From Mesodorylaimus sp. YZB2_4 (Eukaryota > Nematoda > Enoplea > Dorylaimida > Dorylaimidae), in assembly GCA_030248295.1 (NCBI GenBank), contig JASANH010000104.1, positions 372,001-436,000 on the forward strand: DNA of 64,000 bases, written 5' to 3'. The notes under the pieces are model-generated. The model ran no database searches and was not told the DNA's origin. It was given only the letters and a program-made list of their open reading frames with translations. The first letter of the stretch is position 1, and each line of letters starts with the position of its first letter. Both the position numbers and the translations under genes were made by a program. This document shows positions 1 to 12,900 of this stretch, piece by piece.

Positions 1-798
1 CGGCTTCTTCCACAACTACCAAACGTACTACGACGAGTGCGACGACCAGGACGACGTCGGCTGCTGGCGTCTCCGCGAAACCCGTTGCGACGACTGAACC
101 GAAACCAACCGCCGCCTCTGCTTCAACTGCGCCCAAGAAATCTCCGCCAGGTGCTGCTCCAAAAGCTGGACCCGCTGCTCCAAAACCGTCCCCTGCTGGC
201 CCAAAAGCGGCTTCGGCGACGGCTAGTAAACCATCTCTGGCCGCCCGACCCGCCTCGGGAACTGCTACAGCTCCAAAACCAGCACCGGCTACTGCTGCGC
301 CAGCGAAATCCGCTGCCGCTGCTAAGAAACCAGCAGCTCCTGGGGCCGTCTATTATGTGGACTTGACGTAAGTGAAATTTGTAATTGGCTTGGGGGAACG
401 TCTGACTGCATGCGGGTAGTCCTGGCGATAAGGAATGAGTGTACACGGAGTATATCACATTCATTTTTAGGTACATCCCACACCAAGGCAATCCGCACTA
501 CGTTAGTGCCGACTTCTTCAAGCACATTCGATCGAAGCACTACGTTTTGAGTTCGTTGCGTCCATCGAAAGATATTCTGGAAGCTCTGTTGGTCGGTAAA
601 AAGGCCTGGAATCTGCCCGAGGAGGAAGTCACCTTGATTCCGACCTACGATAGCGATACGCTCAGTTTGTGGATGGCTCTGCACAAGGACGAGTTGGCCT
701 CGGAGAGCATCGATGTGGCTCCGTCGTGCTGTCGATGCACTGTCAATTTGGAGGAGCATCAGGGCGCCAAATGCGCCGCCTATCGATTGGAGTTATAA
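1..798 (+). CDS. MAP1/Futsch-family microtubule-associated protein, C-terminal end (5' partial)
   Basis: Two exons are visible, 1..367 and 471..798, joined through a GTAAGT...TTTTAG intron; the junction splits an ACG codon. The first exon is a low-complexity stretch rich in Ala, Pro, Thr and Lys, typical of the MAP1 linker. Just before and after the intron comes the conserved MAP1 light-chain C-terminal domain: it starts VYYVDLTYIPHQGN, contains the block VTLIPTYDSDT and ends in YRLEL at the TAA (796-798). In MAP1A/1B and Drosophila Futsch this light chain binds microtubules and actin and pairs with the heavy chain in neurons. The gene enters from beyond the left edge, so start and heavy chain are not seen. 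The long open frame starting at base 37 is in a different frame and is a shadow. Confidence 0.88.
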
Positions 799-1779
799 AT
801 GAGGATGGGGGGGGACTGCTTGGGCGCCATTCTTTAGTGCACTAGGTGACTATTTAGGATGACTGCACTGTAGATTATTGCCTGGCCGAGGTCTGCCTGC
901 TTGCATGCACAACAGGGGTATGGGTAAGAGGAGAGATTAGTGAACCGTGCGCTTATTGTCTCTAACATTTTCGAACTGGCTCATCACGCCGAGCAGTCGT
1001 TTTTTTGGCATCTGTTTCTTTGTCAGATGTCATACGAACTTTGCTTTCGTGGCATAGTGTTTGTTGACATTCGCTTTTTTTCTTTTTCTGTGATGCAGTA
1101 CTGTTTGAGACTTGTCTGGTGCATATAAGAAGGTAATCTTTAAGAGCTAAGGTTTTTGTTCCTTTTTCGTGGCTTCGCGAATTGCTTTTTCGAATGCCTA
1201 ATAAGGATTTTTGATTGCATATTCAACTCGAACGTGTGTTTTGTCGGGTTTTAGTTAATCAAAGGGACGATTGTTTTTTTTTCGTTAAGGATCTGACAAT
1301 TTGGAAATGCGTCTGCACTGTTTGCTGTTTTCTTAGTTGACCACAATCTTATTCGAGAATCTGACCTTTTTGCGCCATTATTGTCATTGGCGCCGTAGAC
1401 CAGCGTGTTTTTTCCCGTGTAATCGGTTTTGTTTCCTGTGACAGCAGAATGCATGAATGAACCAGTTCTAGTATTACTTCTTTCTATTCGGTAATCATGT
1501 GCTTGGCTATAAATTTGTGATTGGCCACTGTCAATCCAACGGTTTCAGGAATGCAGTTATCTCCGCAACTAGAAAATTCACAATTCGATACTTTTAACCA
1601 TTTGCTGCCAAAAAACGATACGAATTGCAAGACATCGATTCAAAACCACTACTGCTAGTGCACAGAAACAGTACGAATTGCCGGCCGACATCTAAAATAT
1701 GCCATTTATGCAATACAAACAAGTTCCCCATTAAACATCAAACTCCACTCCCAAACTGCCCTCGGCTTCGCCTGGCCGT
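799..1779. other. intergenic / 3' UTRs between convergent MAP1 and Lingerer genes
   Basis: The stretch lies between two convergent stop codons and is T-rich on the + strand. No exon-like segment, RNA gene or repeat was recognised. It most likely holds the 3' UTRs of both genes. Confidence 0.5.
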
Positions 1780-4700
1780 CTAGTTACCCCAGGACGGAAA
1801 TGGATACTGGCCAGCCGGCTTTCCCACACTCGAAGATGCCGCCTTGGCATTCTGACCCCCGCGCTGATTCATCGGCCCGCTGCCCAACATGTCGTCTAAA
1901 AACAATCTGAGTCAAAAAAGCAAGAGCAGCAAAACATGCAAATACTCACTCGAAAGCTGAACATTTGAAGCCAGTGCCATGGGAGAAGCCATCATGTTCA
2001 TGTTGACAGGCGGCATATAATTGGGATATCCGTACGCTGCTCCAGTGGCCGCTGTCGTTTGGAATGGAAAACTCATGTTACCCAATGAAGGCGGTGTCCC
2101 AGTGGCTGACACGAACGACTTCGTATCGTATCCCTAAACCAACAAGATTAGGATTAGCAATGCAGATGCCCAGGCACTTAAAGATCGTTTCCCCGACTAA
2201 TCAATAAGTTATAAAAAGTCTTCATATCCATGCTTTATCCCAGCCCTAACGTGATTAATGAGTGAATTACTGCTTGCAGGTGCACTTACCCAACCGTAAA
2301 TTGCGAGCAGTGAACACTACCCCCTCCTTGGTTAAACGATCTGATCCAAAGTCCCTCTCCTGAATCCTCAGAATAAGCGGGTGATTCAAAATTTCAAACC
2401 TTGCACTGCAACCTCCGTTTTCCCTGATTTTCCAGGCACTTTTAGGATTCCCTGACTTTTCCATCCAGCCTTGTATAAACCCAGAGCTTTCAACTAGTAT
2501 AGCCATACCTTCAATCCCCCAGCATAACCTTTGTTTCCATCGTTAACACCGATCGTCATTCCGCTGGTCCCCGATGACACAGTCTTCGTTTGGTTATTCG
2601 TCGATAAAGCGCTGTAGTTACTTTTGCCGAAATCCTGCGTTGGCAACTGAATGTCTTCGTAACCTGCAACCAAGGGGTCGCTTTTAAGAAACTCCGCGCA
2701 TCTATACACCGAACCAAACCACCCTGACCTGCCAAAAAACACTCAATCCAGACTAACCCTATCACCCACACCTAGTCCCTCACCTGTAGCGTTAAACACG
2801 GGCGCCTGCGGGAAACCGCTCGCCCTTTGGTACTGACTTCCCGTTGTCACAGTCGACGTAGCAGACACATTCGGCACCTAAAACGATCCCCAATGTCAGC
2901 ACACGCCAAGCACAGAAACCTCGTCCGAAACCCACCAAAAACTGTGGCGCCAAAAATGGCGGTGCCGTGTTAATTAGTGGGAACGTAGGATACATTCCAG
3001 CCATACTCAGAATCTGAGCCGCTTGTTCCGCGTTGCTGACCGTCGGTGCTGGCAAGCCGGGCGGCGGAACGCTCAAATTTGCGAGACCTGCGGCAGTTGC
3101 AGCCAAATTCGACCCAGTGTCTTGACGCATAAACGAAGTCTTCAAATCTCCTGAAAAGAATCCACTGCTTCAAGTTTGTGTTCTACAGTCTGGTCAAAGT
3201 CTTGTCTTACCAGAAGAATCTCGCCCTGTCGCGACCGTATTGCCCGCGAGTGGCGGCAACTGCGTTAGCGCTCTCATATCAAAACCGCCAGCGGCGTTTA
3301 AGAAGAGATTCTGCGGTGGCAAAAACCCAACGGAATTCAAGCTCATTTGGTCGTACATGTTCTGAAAGACGATAATGAATCATACTTTCAAAAGTCCACG
3401 CTGAAGACCTATCTTCACTCACCAGATACGGCGACAGGCCAGCAGCAGCCATGGCTTGCTGATAAGGAGCGATCGAAGGATTCACGTTCAAAGTCGAAGA
3501 AACTTGAGGTTTTGTCGTGACTACAAGAAAGCATCGTTTCCTTTGTAGCAACCTCACAGACCCCGCCTGGAGCTTACCTATAGTTGCAGGCGAACGGGAC
3601 GCAGTCGACGCTGATGACAAACCGAAATTGGCCGCAGTTGCCGATGATCCAGCGTTCAGAATGCCGCTTTGGTTCATATTCACATCCTTTGACAACTGCT
3701 GCACCGCGGAATCATTAACGGGCACTTGGCCAGGAACACTAGCGCCCCCATTGTTGCCCGCCAACAGAGCTCGTTGATGACTGCTGCTAAGGCTTGATAG
3801 ACCTAAACCGAGCCACACCCTAACTTCGTATTCACCCGTACACAGATCATCGCCTACCCGAATTAGAGTTCTTCATAGTCGGTGCCGTAGCCATTTGTCG
3901 AATCGTAGCGCCCGATGAACCGAAGTGGTCTTGCTGCGCCTGAGTTGCGGCCGCGAATCCACCACCAAGCGAGTATGCGGCGGACGCCACGTCGACACCC
4001 TTGGCACCACCTTCACCAGATCCCAACAACAAGTCCGGCCCATTCACGTGCTCATTCTTTTGCGTTCGCTGGTACACCGCAGCCGACGAGTCCAGTTGCC
4101 CTTGTCGAAGTGCCAACGGGTCTTGAGGTTGAGACGGTGGAACACTGCAATTCCAGACACTCCGTCACACGCGGCCGCAAGTTGGCACACTACTCTTACG
4201 TTGTTTGCGATTTAAACACAGCTGGCGCATCAAAAGCGAATAGTGGCTGAGAATCAGAAAGTAAAGTCATATCCCCGAACTGGACATCAATTGGACCAAC
4301 GGCATTGCGATTTCCCATCGACGGTAATTCAACCTACACAACCCACATGCAAACCAGACATGACGCAAACTTGTAGCAACCACATACCTTAGCAGCATTT
4401 GGTTTCGTGGGTAGCTGATCCCGCTGTCGCATGGGAGCAGCAGACGCGCCGAGAGGAGGCGTGGAAACCTTTCCGATCTAATAAAGGACAACATCTTGCA
4501 TCATTGTAGAAAACGGATCAAAGCTGTTACGCACTCCAAGCTCATTCTTCAAGTCGGCCGTCGCCTGTTTGCTCGTCCACATGGACTGAGTCGAATTCGA
4601 TGACTGAGTCTCAGGCAGCTGATTCGTAAACAGCATATTGACATCGATGCTAAAACAGGCGCTTCAATTAGCACTCTAGCAATAATCAGGAGCGACAAGC

Positions 4701-6288
4701 GATTACCTCTCGCCTCGAACGTGACCTGCATTGGCAGCTGACGCGTAAGAGGACCCGGTCGTATGCGCAGAGGATGCAGCTGCAGGCGCTGCCGCATTGG
4801 TATGCTGCTTCTGAACTCCGCTAGACTCAATAACCAAACCCTGAAATGGCTGGCAGGATGAAAAACAATGGCCAGCTGCCACGTTGGGCGGGATCTTACT
4901 TTGGACCAATCTTCTTCACCTCCCCAGTCATCCGTCGAATTATTGTTCCACTCATTAGATCGTTGCGGCTGCTGTTTTTTCGCTGCCACGGGTGGTGCTG
5001 CTGTTTGCGCCATGGAATTGTCCCAAGTGTTACTCTCTTCAGCTCCTTTCCACTCATCAGCACGCCTTGATCCACCATCACCTCTTGTACCACATGAATT
5101 CGCCATGCTGTTGTCCCACGCTCAAATAAAAGCAGTATTACACATACAATCTCCCTTAAACCGGTCATCGGAACTTACTGTTGTTTTCGACCTCGGCCGA
5201 ATCCCAGCTGCCCATTTGTTGGTCAAAGCCACCATCCCGATTTCCAAAGCCACCACCACGCCTACCACCTCTGCAAAAACCGACTAGTCACGAATATATC
5301 TCTCCGAAGATACTAACTGAAGCTTGCCTGGAGGCAAATCCTCGACCTCGCCCACGTTCTCCACCAAATCCGCCACCCCTGCCGCGACCACGACCTCGTC
5401 CTCGGTCAGCGCCGCCACTGTACTCGAACGGCTCATTCTCCTTGTCAAATCGTCCTAAGAGATTGTCGTAAATATTAAACGAATATGATTCTCAACGAAA
5501 TGCGCACTTCCAGGACGGGCACCACTGCCACCTCGGCCACGGAATCTCGGTGGGAAATCTCCGCCATGTCCGCCACCCCTACTCGGTCCTCTCGACTGAT
5601 ACTGCGTTGAAGTCGAATTCTCTTCGTCGAAATTATTTCCACCTGTTGCCTCATCTGCTCCATGGTGGTTTTCTTTTGAAGAACGATTCTGATCATACGA
5701 AGGCTGATAATGAGGCTGCTGATGCTGATGCTGCACTTTTTTGGACTTTTTGCCTTCTTGTACGATCCATTCGCCCTAAAATGCAACAGCCAAAATTACA
5801 AGCGTCTCTAAGCAACGTACTGTGCAACTCTTACTTGGTGATCACCCTCCAATAGTTTATCAACCGCCTGTTCAACGTCGTTATCACAGTCGTGCAACGC
5901 AACTAAAGCCGTGCTTTCATTGCAGCGCGTTAGTTCCATAACCTGAAAAGAAGTGCGCACATCAATCTTCGACGACTGTCAGTTGATATGTACCCTTATG
6001 AAATGTCGCCAACCACGGCCACAGGTCTGCCCCCCCCACAATTGATGTGCAGAACACGTACCTTACTGACTTTATCCTTTATGGAATGGTCTTCAGATTT
6101 CGGATCCACCAACAACTGAGCGATTCGAAGCTGTTCACTGGTTGGAGCCTACATATTTGTAAACATAGCTTCCAGTTCCTGGTCATACCCGTATAAATGT
6201 TACGGCGGATAGTATACTCTTACATACTCACCTTTGTTGCCACACTGGAAGCCGTACTGACGGCCGCAACATCTGACAGTTTTCCCAT
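1780..6288 (-). CDS. Lingerer / UBAP2-UBAP2L-like RNA-binding protein
   Basis: Twenty coding exons: 6232-6288, 6062-6148, 5835-5942, 5508-5775, 5328-5454, 5179-5270, 4900-5120, 4707-4840, 4535-4649, 4388-4477, 4200-4333, 3858-4144, 3578-3802, 3423-3520, 3211-3361, 2936-3150, 2784-2877, 2509-2663, 1950-2133, 1780-1895. All phases close, giving 985 aa. Residues about 49-84 form the UBA domain (VMELTRCNESTALVALHDC). An RGG-rich segment follows (about 140-225). The UBAP2/Lingerer-specific block is split over two exons, with ADLKNELG and later PIDVQFGDM. The rest is Gln/Ser/Ala/Pro-rich, ending FPSWGN. Known relatives bind RNA, promote stress-granule assembly and regulate translation with FMRP, Caprin and Rasputin. 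Intron 5 appears to use a GC donor. A 5' UTR intron lies at 6337-6434. The start is the first ATG after that acceptor. Confidence 0.9.
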
Positions 6289-6643
6289 TATGAGGATGGG
6301 TCTGATTTGATATCTTGATCCAAACGAGCGGAAAAGCTGAAATCAAGTGTTTCAAAAAAATTGGACGCAACAGCCAGATGATTTTCTCTTAGGTTCCGAA
6401 ACGACAAGGTTTGAAATTGTAGTGACTCACTTACCTTAAAGATCCCAAAGCTTCGAAAACGTTCACAGTCGTCCTAGGCTATGATAAGGTGTAACTAAAT
6501 TTATAAAACTGTTCGCCAATCCCTGAATTGACGAATGACAATGCAACGCGGGCGGAGCGACCGACGAAAACAAGGCGGAGCAGTGGAAATGGCGAAACTG
6601 CACTTCATAGAAGCACGTTTTAAATTGCTATACGCAGCCGCAC
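6289..6643. promoter_or_regulatory. shared divergent upstream region of Lingerer-like gene and PEX7
   Basis: Only 355 bp separate the two start codons, so the region must hold both 5' UTRs and core promoters. On the minus strand it contains a clear 5' UTR intron of the Lingerer-like gene (donor CTTTAAG|GTAAGTGAG at about 6434, acceptor TTTCAG at 6337). No TATA box was seen. The promoter itself is inferred from geometry only. Confidence 0.5.
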
Positions 6644-7703
6644 ATGTCTGGTTTTAAGGCGGTAAAAGTAAGGTTCAACCTGCGAGGTGAAGTGGTCGCT
6701 GCTTCTGTATTCTGTTCAGTTTTACGAAAAGCTGATAAAAACGGCTCGAATACTTCCCACCGATCTATTGCACCCGTATTCAGTGCAGTTTTCTCCATTC
6801 CACTCTCATCTGTTAGCATGCTGCGCCAATGAGAACTATGGTATTTCTGGTTCGGGTGCCATTTTTGTATTCTCGTTACAGCACGGCACTACAAAGCGAT
6901 TAGCATGGCCGAAGGGAGTGTTCGACCTTGTTTGGTCCGAGGAGCACGCCGCTCTTATATTCGGGGCCAGTGCGGATGGTCACGTCATTGTCTTCAATGC
7001 AGAGGAGGAGAAGGTGGTGTACGCTCGGCGTGAACACGACAAAGAAGTGTACCACATCGACTACAGCACAAGCCGTGCCGACCCTCCTTCGTTGCTGACC
7101 GCTTCCTGGGATAAGACTCTATCCGTACTCGACCCGCATCGACCCGACTTGGCCACCGTTCGCAAATTTCGTGGTCACGACGAGTTGGTCTACTGTGGTG
7201 TCTTCTCGCCATCTCGCAGTTCTCTCCTGGCCTCTACGTCTCGTGACGGCACTTTGCGCGTTTGGGACACGCGCTCGTCATCGGGCAATGCGATGGTTAT
7301 CAGAGCTCACCAGGCCGAAGTGCTCACTTGCGATTGGTGCAAATACGACGATGCCATTCTGGCCACTGGGGCCACTGATGGACTGGTCAGAGTGTGGGAC
7401 CTGAGAAGACCCCGAGCACCCGTGGGGACTCTGACCGGCCACCAGTACGCTGTACGCTGCGTCAAATGGTCGCCCTTCGTCGGATCCCATCTGATCACCT
7501 GCTCCTATGATAAGACTGTTCGCCTGTGGACTCCTATGTTGGAAGCTCAAAATGGATCCTTCCAGAGTGCGCATGTGATGAGGCATCACTCGGAATTCGT
7601 GTACGGTGTCGACCACAATCTTCACGTGCCTGGCCAGCTAGCCGACTGCAGTTGGGACCGCAGCGTCAAAGTGTATCGACCCGAGTCACTGGTCAGTGCT
7701 TGA
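6644..7703 (+). CDS. PEX7: PEX7, peroxisomal PTS2 receptor (WD40)
   Basis: A WD-repeat protein of about 335 aa, the usual PEX7 length. Diagnostic blocks run in order along the PEX7 propeller: HPYSVQFSPF near the N-terminus, FDLVWSEEH, TASWDKTLSVLD, HQAEVLTCDWCKYDD, TGATDGLVRVWDLR, GHQYAVRCVKWSPF, SYDKTVRLW and DCSWDRSVKVY. PEX7 binds PTS2 signals of cargo in the cytosol and ferries them to the peroxisomal docking complex. Two N-termini are possible. The preferred one is ATG 6644 (MSGFKAVK), then a 52 bp intron (6668-6719, GTAAGG...TTCAG), then FYEKL. The other is an unspliced start at 6687. Both keep the same frame from 6720 on. The rest has no introns, which is unusual among its neighbours. 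Confidence 0.92.
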
Positions 7704-7761
7704 TAGTGTGCAGTCATTTGCCGCCGTATAGACTTATATGATTAACAAAAAAACTTGAAAG

Positions 7762-7829
7762 CCTTGAGCGGGAATCGAACCCGCGCACTTCTTATAGCCG
7801 CTGCGCATGAACCACCCTGTAGGATCAAG
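7762..7829 (-). repeat. tRNA-like sequence (SINE head or tRNA pseudogene)
   Basis: On the minus strand there is a perfect T-arm and B-box (GCGGGTTCGATTCCCGC, 7768-7784), and flanking CTTGA/TCAAG could pair as an acceptor stem. The D-arm and anticodon arm are poor and the whole unit is only about 68 nt. A working tRNA is therefore unlikely; a tRNA-derived SINE head or a decayed tRNA fits better. Confidence 0.4.
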
Positions 7830-8521
7830 ACACGACACTGTAACTGAGCTCAATTGTTTCGTTTCTATCAAGTAATCAGTCGAGTACAAAGCGAGGCGAC
7901 AACACGAGTAGGCGTGAATTCGATCCACACGCCCCGGCCCCAGAATCCTTCACTAGATATTCCATGACTGCTTATCCTCCGCTCCCTAAAAACCATTCAA
8001 GCCTCTAAAAAGCTGCACCATTTGCCCAAAGTTTGTTGACAGTAACTGTGTCAACTTCGCGCATTACTGACTGGCACAAATGCGCCGATCCTCGTCCACG
8101 CAGCTGACACAAACCGGTTCTTCCTCCGTCAACAAAAACGAGGCTACACAGTCGCCTAGGTCCACAACCAATGCCTATACGGTACAATACACGCACCTGC
8201 CATCTCATGCACAACACTTTGGACTAGCCTACACTCTGTACAAGGCTAACCACGTTTGGTCACTCACAACACCACAAGGTAAGAAGTAAATATCAGATCA
8301 TAGCACTCAGGCAAAAAAAGCTGCTCCTCGAAACATGGTCAAAAAAGGGGGCAAAAACGGGTCAACAACCTCGTCATGTACAAATGGACCAATACTAACC
8401 GCCTACCCTGATACATTCAAACTAAAATGAAAATATGAACGGTCTGCAAGGAGTTTCAAATGCAGTCTATAAAAATATTGCACTGCACTGCACTGCACTT
8501 GCCTTTCACTCCACATTGCAC
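7830..8521. other. intergenic, no recognised feature
   Basis: This stretch between the tRNA-like sequence and the stop of the PPPY membrane protein gene probably includes that gene's 3' UTR. Open frames here (for example 8080-8289) resemble no family and show no convincing splice context. Confidence 0.4.
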
Positions 8522-9503
8522 TCACACAACAGAATCCTTGATGCGGGTTGGTCGTGCAGTCGATTGTTGGCTCGTACGCCCTTGACTTATGGTCGAAATT
8601 TGTTGTTGCGTAACCGCAGCTCGATGGCGAGTGTCCTCTTCCAGTACGGCATCGTACGGTGGAGGGGCGGTACCCCTGAAAACAGATAAGTATACCAAGT
8701 TCGACCCATGTCAACGGTAAAACCAACTTACTGGTGCGATTCGGGTCTTCTCGCGTTGGAAGGCATAGCTTGTACATTCATAATGGCGCCCATCACTTGA
8801 CCACGACCGACTGTTGTCGCCGACAAAGTCATCGGAGCAGTATTCACTGTCCCATGGGGTTCATATGCCTACAATGACTATACCTTCGATTGCATCTTCC
8901 ACAATTATTCCTCTCCCATCCGGGATCAACTTCCAGAAAACAGGCTTCATAATTTTCAAAACCTTGCCTTCAACTCAAGGCTCAAGTTTTTGCGTACGTC
9001 TAGATTAAAACCGTATTTCGTAAGCACCACTGTCAGTGCAATCAGAACTTACATACGACACCGACGCGTTCTCCCTGGGCATCATTGATCGAACGCACAA
9101 ATCGTAAATGAACAGACCCACTCCGGCAGCAATCATTGATAGTCCCAAACCGACCAACGCTAATCCCAATGCTCTCGGAGTGTTGTCATGCCTGAAACTC
9201 AATCACAGCCAATCCACCCACTTCATCACACAACCGAGGTCTTCTTACCACATAAATGCCGCCATGCAGGCCCCAGCCCCCGCAGTCACCAATCCTGTCA
9301 GTCCCACACATAACGCCAAGACGAGTGGAGTGCATCGACACTGGGGAGCACCGAACATACCCAGCCTGAAACAGGAAACACTACACTCACCACCCACACA
9401 CCAATGCTACATACTTCTTGGGATCACGATCAGGCATGTTAAAAATTCGCCTTCTTCGAGACGGTGTCCCCGAAGCAGGCGGGTTCCCACTTCCACTAGT
9501 CAT
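8522..9503 (-). CDS. predicted two-pass membrane protein with PPPY motif, family not recognised
   Basis: Five coding exons (9415-9503, 9249-9365, 9053-9191, 8732-8868, 8522-8675) close in frame to 211 aa. The N-terminus is basic (TPSRRRRIF). Two hydrophobic segments follow, at about residues 42-66 (LVLALCVGLTGLVTAGAG) and 74-96 (LGLALVGLGLSMIAAGVGLF), with a short loop between them. The cytoplasmic-looking tail is Gln/Ser/Thr-rich and contains TAPPPYDAVLEED. PPxY motifs recruit WW domains of Nedd4-type ubiquitin ligases, so regulated turnover is a reasonable inference. A splice acceptor sits directly before the ATG; the matching donor at about 9557 defines a 5' UTR intron (9504-9557). The length and layout resemble small tetraspan or TMEM adaptors, but no family is claimed. 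Confidence 0.75.
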
Positions 9504-9996
9504 CTACAATTAAAAATCAACTGACGAACCAATTCCAAAAAACCACACTGCGCCTACCGTGCACGACCTCGCCGAGGGATGTGCCAGCCGGCTGGCTCAA
9601 TTCGCGAATCCGGTTTCTCGGCACAGAACGACCAGGTGCAGGAAATTCGAGTTTCAGACTTGACAGCGGCTGAATACAGGTCATCATTGCTAAATTTCAC
9701 AGCATGGTTCAAAGATCGAAATACTTGCGCCGAGGACGCATATTATGAATGTCCAGTCCCAAGATTCTATAATTTATACAATAGATATTATATTACATTT
9801 TCCCATAGAAATCGCCTTTTAAACTCGCCAAGCGCACAAGTAAGATTAGTTAGGCTCCCCAGTAGATACCAATGCCGACACCAATCACGCTCAGGTGACT
9901 ACATTGCGATAAAAGGCACGGCAGCTTATCACAAAAATACAGTTTCACATCAAGCACACATTGTTACTACGATCCAGGCCGCCATCTCGACTGGAA
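9504..9996. other. short intergenic region between two minus-strand genes
   Basis: It contains the 5' UTR intron (9504-9557) and upstream exon of the PPPY membrane protein gene. Beyond that it probably holds that gene's promoter and the 3' UTR of golgin-84. A long plus-strand open frame (9579-10055) overlaps the golgin C-terminal exon and is not a gene. Confidence 0.5.
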
Positions 9997-12900
9997 TCAC
10001 TGCGAGGATCGGGGCTCGTGATAATCGGATGAATGCGCTTCCGGCGTGTACGTAAGCAAGACTATCATAACCCATATGTGGAGTAACACCTGAAACAACA
10101 CATATGTTGGATACCACTCACACACTAACTACTCAGAACTACAAAAGATCTTCAGAAAATCCCCAGGCCCCTTAAAACATTTTTACACAACTTAGCCATT
10201 TTTACTTACCAAATTTTTGAATAGTGTCAAGGACAGCTATTACAACATCTGATAGTGCCCCCCTCACAGAGTGCTGCTAAATACACACCATCCAAGTCAC
10301 CAGACGGAACCGTTCTCACGTTTTTGCAGGCAGGCTATGCCTTGCATCGAGAACACACTCGTCAGATCTATTCGAAACAGACTGGGACTAATTTCAAGGA
10401 AATAGGCACCTGCATCATTTTATAATTTAAATTAAACTTTGCAGATACTCGACACCGAATTCATACGCTGATCTCATGCCTAAGTGATTAAGAATGGCTG
10501 GGATAAACACGACCCGACACTTACGATTAACGATGCCCCCTCATTAGTTCGCCCTCCCCTAAACCCATACGAGCAACACTCACCCATCTCGTGTGGGAGA
10601 CCTTACTATCTTACAGCAGAGACCATCAACTTCGAGCTGTCTAACAATAAAAACCTGTCTTACTATGTAGCAGAAGATGCACACTCGGGCGGCTGGATAT
10701 CGTCGCAAGAACAAACCGAGTTTCACACTAAAACATCCAAAAGCGTCAGCCATACCATAGCAGGATCGACCAGTGCATGCACTACTTACCTCAGACTATC
10801 CACTGTTGTGTAAGCACGCTTGACACTACGAGTCACACCGGTATCGTTTGGCGTCTCGCGCAGGAACGTTGGCACTCGAGAATGAAGCCCTAAAACCTCA
10901 AATGTGCCCTGGCAGAACTGCTAGGCAAAGTCACCGGCAGTACTTACCTTCATCAGCCGATCCCACATGGACCGAAGTAGACGACGCTCGAATCGCTGCA
11001 CCTTCCGCTTCCCGATAAAGGCGCTAGAACAGGCAAACTTACAGCAAGAACATAAAAGCTGCGTTTCCTCTTCTCTCACCTCCATCCTCTCCAATTGGAG
11101 GCTCAAAGACTTCTTATCAGTTTGAAGCGACTCAATAACCGTCTGTTTCTGAATTAGACTTTCCGTCAGTTGGCGAGCTCGAGACTCGAACTCGGCCGAG
11201 TCGCTCCCCAGTGCTGAGGACCGCGAAGTCACCTACAACAACCAATCAACAGTTCCAAACCAATAAACCCACCTGGAATTTAAAGACCCACTTGGTTCAT
11301 TAGACGAGTGATCTCTGCGTCCTTCTCCTGCAGCTTTGTTTGCAAAGCGAATTGATGCCGACGCGCCTCATCTTGCATGTACTGGTACTCCTAAAAGTGC
11401 GCATGGTCAATATGGTTCCGAAATCGCACATCTCAGTTGACCACTCATCCAGAGTAGCCATCAAGCTGACATCCGCTTCTAGCCCAAGGCTACTAACCTG
11501 TTTCAGTTGTTCAAACTGCTCCCGATATTGAGCCGCCGAATGCTGATATTGCTGGCACTGTTCTTGAAGTTGATATTGCTGTTCCAAAGCCTGGCGCTGC
11601 TCGCTGGCCAACTGAGATTCCAGCTCCTACAACTCCAACTTGGAAGCACCCATAAACGGACAATGACCACACCCTTACTTGAAAATCGGCCTTTAGATTA
11701 TACAAGTGTAACTGCGTCTGCTGCAGATCCTCCTTCAGCAAATCGCGTTCCGTCCTAAGTTCTTCCAATTCAACCATCAGTCCAGCTTGCTCGCTCGCCG
11801 GACCGACATTACTTTCTTTCAACGTTTCTAGGAGCTTTTCTTTTGTCTGAACAAGAAAATTAAAGAATATTATTTCTTTAGCCAACCCGTCAATACTTCA
11901 AATTTACCTGCAAAATTCGCTGCGCTTTTTGCTTATATTCATCAAATTCCTGTTTATTTGCTTCGAGGTTGTACTTGGCCAATTTTAGTTGCTCCGCCGT
12001 TTGCTTACACCGCACTGACAATAAGAGAAAAAGGTAAACAGAGCCATCCTGCATGGCACATTTTATAAACGCTAAACCTACGTTTCTCCTCCGTCAACGA
12101 TTTCTGAACAGCCGTCAATTGCTGCATTATTTCGCTCTGCTCGGCTTCTAATTTTTGAATTCGAGCCAAATAATTGGTCTAGAAACCAAAGCTATCTCAC
12201 TTCACACAAGCTTAAGCATATTTCGAACCTCCGACTGCTTGCTCTCAAATCGTTCTCGATCCAAAGCGGCCTGCGCATCTCGTAGTTGCTGTTGTATGGT
12301 CTCTAACGCCTGATTCCGATATGCTGACGAGTCGACCGAGTCCTTCAGTAATCTGAAAAAACACACACTTAAAAGATGTTAATAAGAATAAACGAAAAAC
12401 AATTTACCGTTGCTGCTCGGTTTCTAAACGTTGCAATGTCTGTGTTTTCACCTCCAGTTGTTGATCGGCTTCTTGTAACCGCACGCGCAATACGGCCAAT
12501 TGACTATCCTTGGCCTGCAATATCACAGGTTTAGCAGACAGGGAAGACAAAGCCGTAAATATTCATCACCTGCAATGCCTTACGCAAATCTGCTTCACGA
12601 GCCATATGTTCCTTCAAGTCGCGCTCTAGAGTTGATGAGCCGAAAGTGGTAGGAATCTGCGAGTACGAAGCCATTGGCACGGGAGTCGGCTCTAAAATTC
12701 ATATTTTAGCGACCTGTCAGCATCAACGCGTGAACGCGTACCTTCTTCCTTCACCACCTTTTCTTCGATCGGCACCGAGATATGTTCAAGACGCTTTTCA
12801 CTCGTTCTTGCCAAGTGGGTCGGCAATGAACGTAGGCTGGAAGAGCTCGAACGTCGACTCAATGGAATTGTTTGCGGTGCTTGGTCAGTAGTCGATGAAT

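Noticed and set aside
37..366. 109-codon open frame over the left edge
   Set aside because: It is a frame-shifted shadow of the Ala/Pro-rich MAP1 linker. The true frame leads directly into the conserved MAP1 light-chain domain.
7762..7829. functional tRNA gene
   Set aside because: Only the T-arm and part of the acceptor stem are good. The D-arm and anticodon arm do not form a standard cloverleaf, and the unit is too short.
9579..10055. 158-codon plus-strand open frame
   Set aside because: It overlaps the golgin-84 C-terminal exon on the other strand, has no family resemblance and no splice context.
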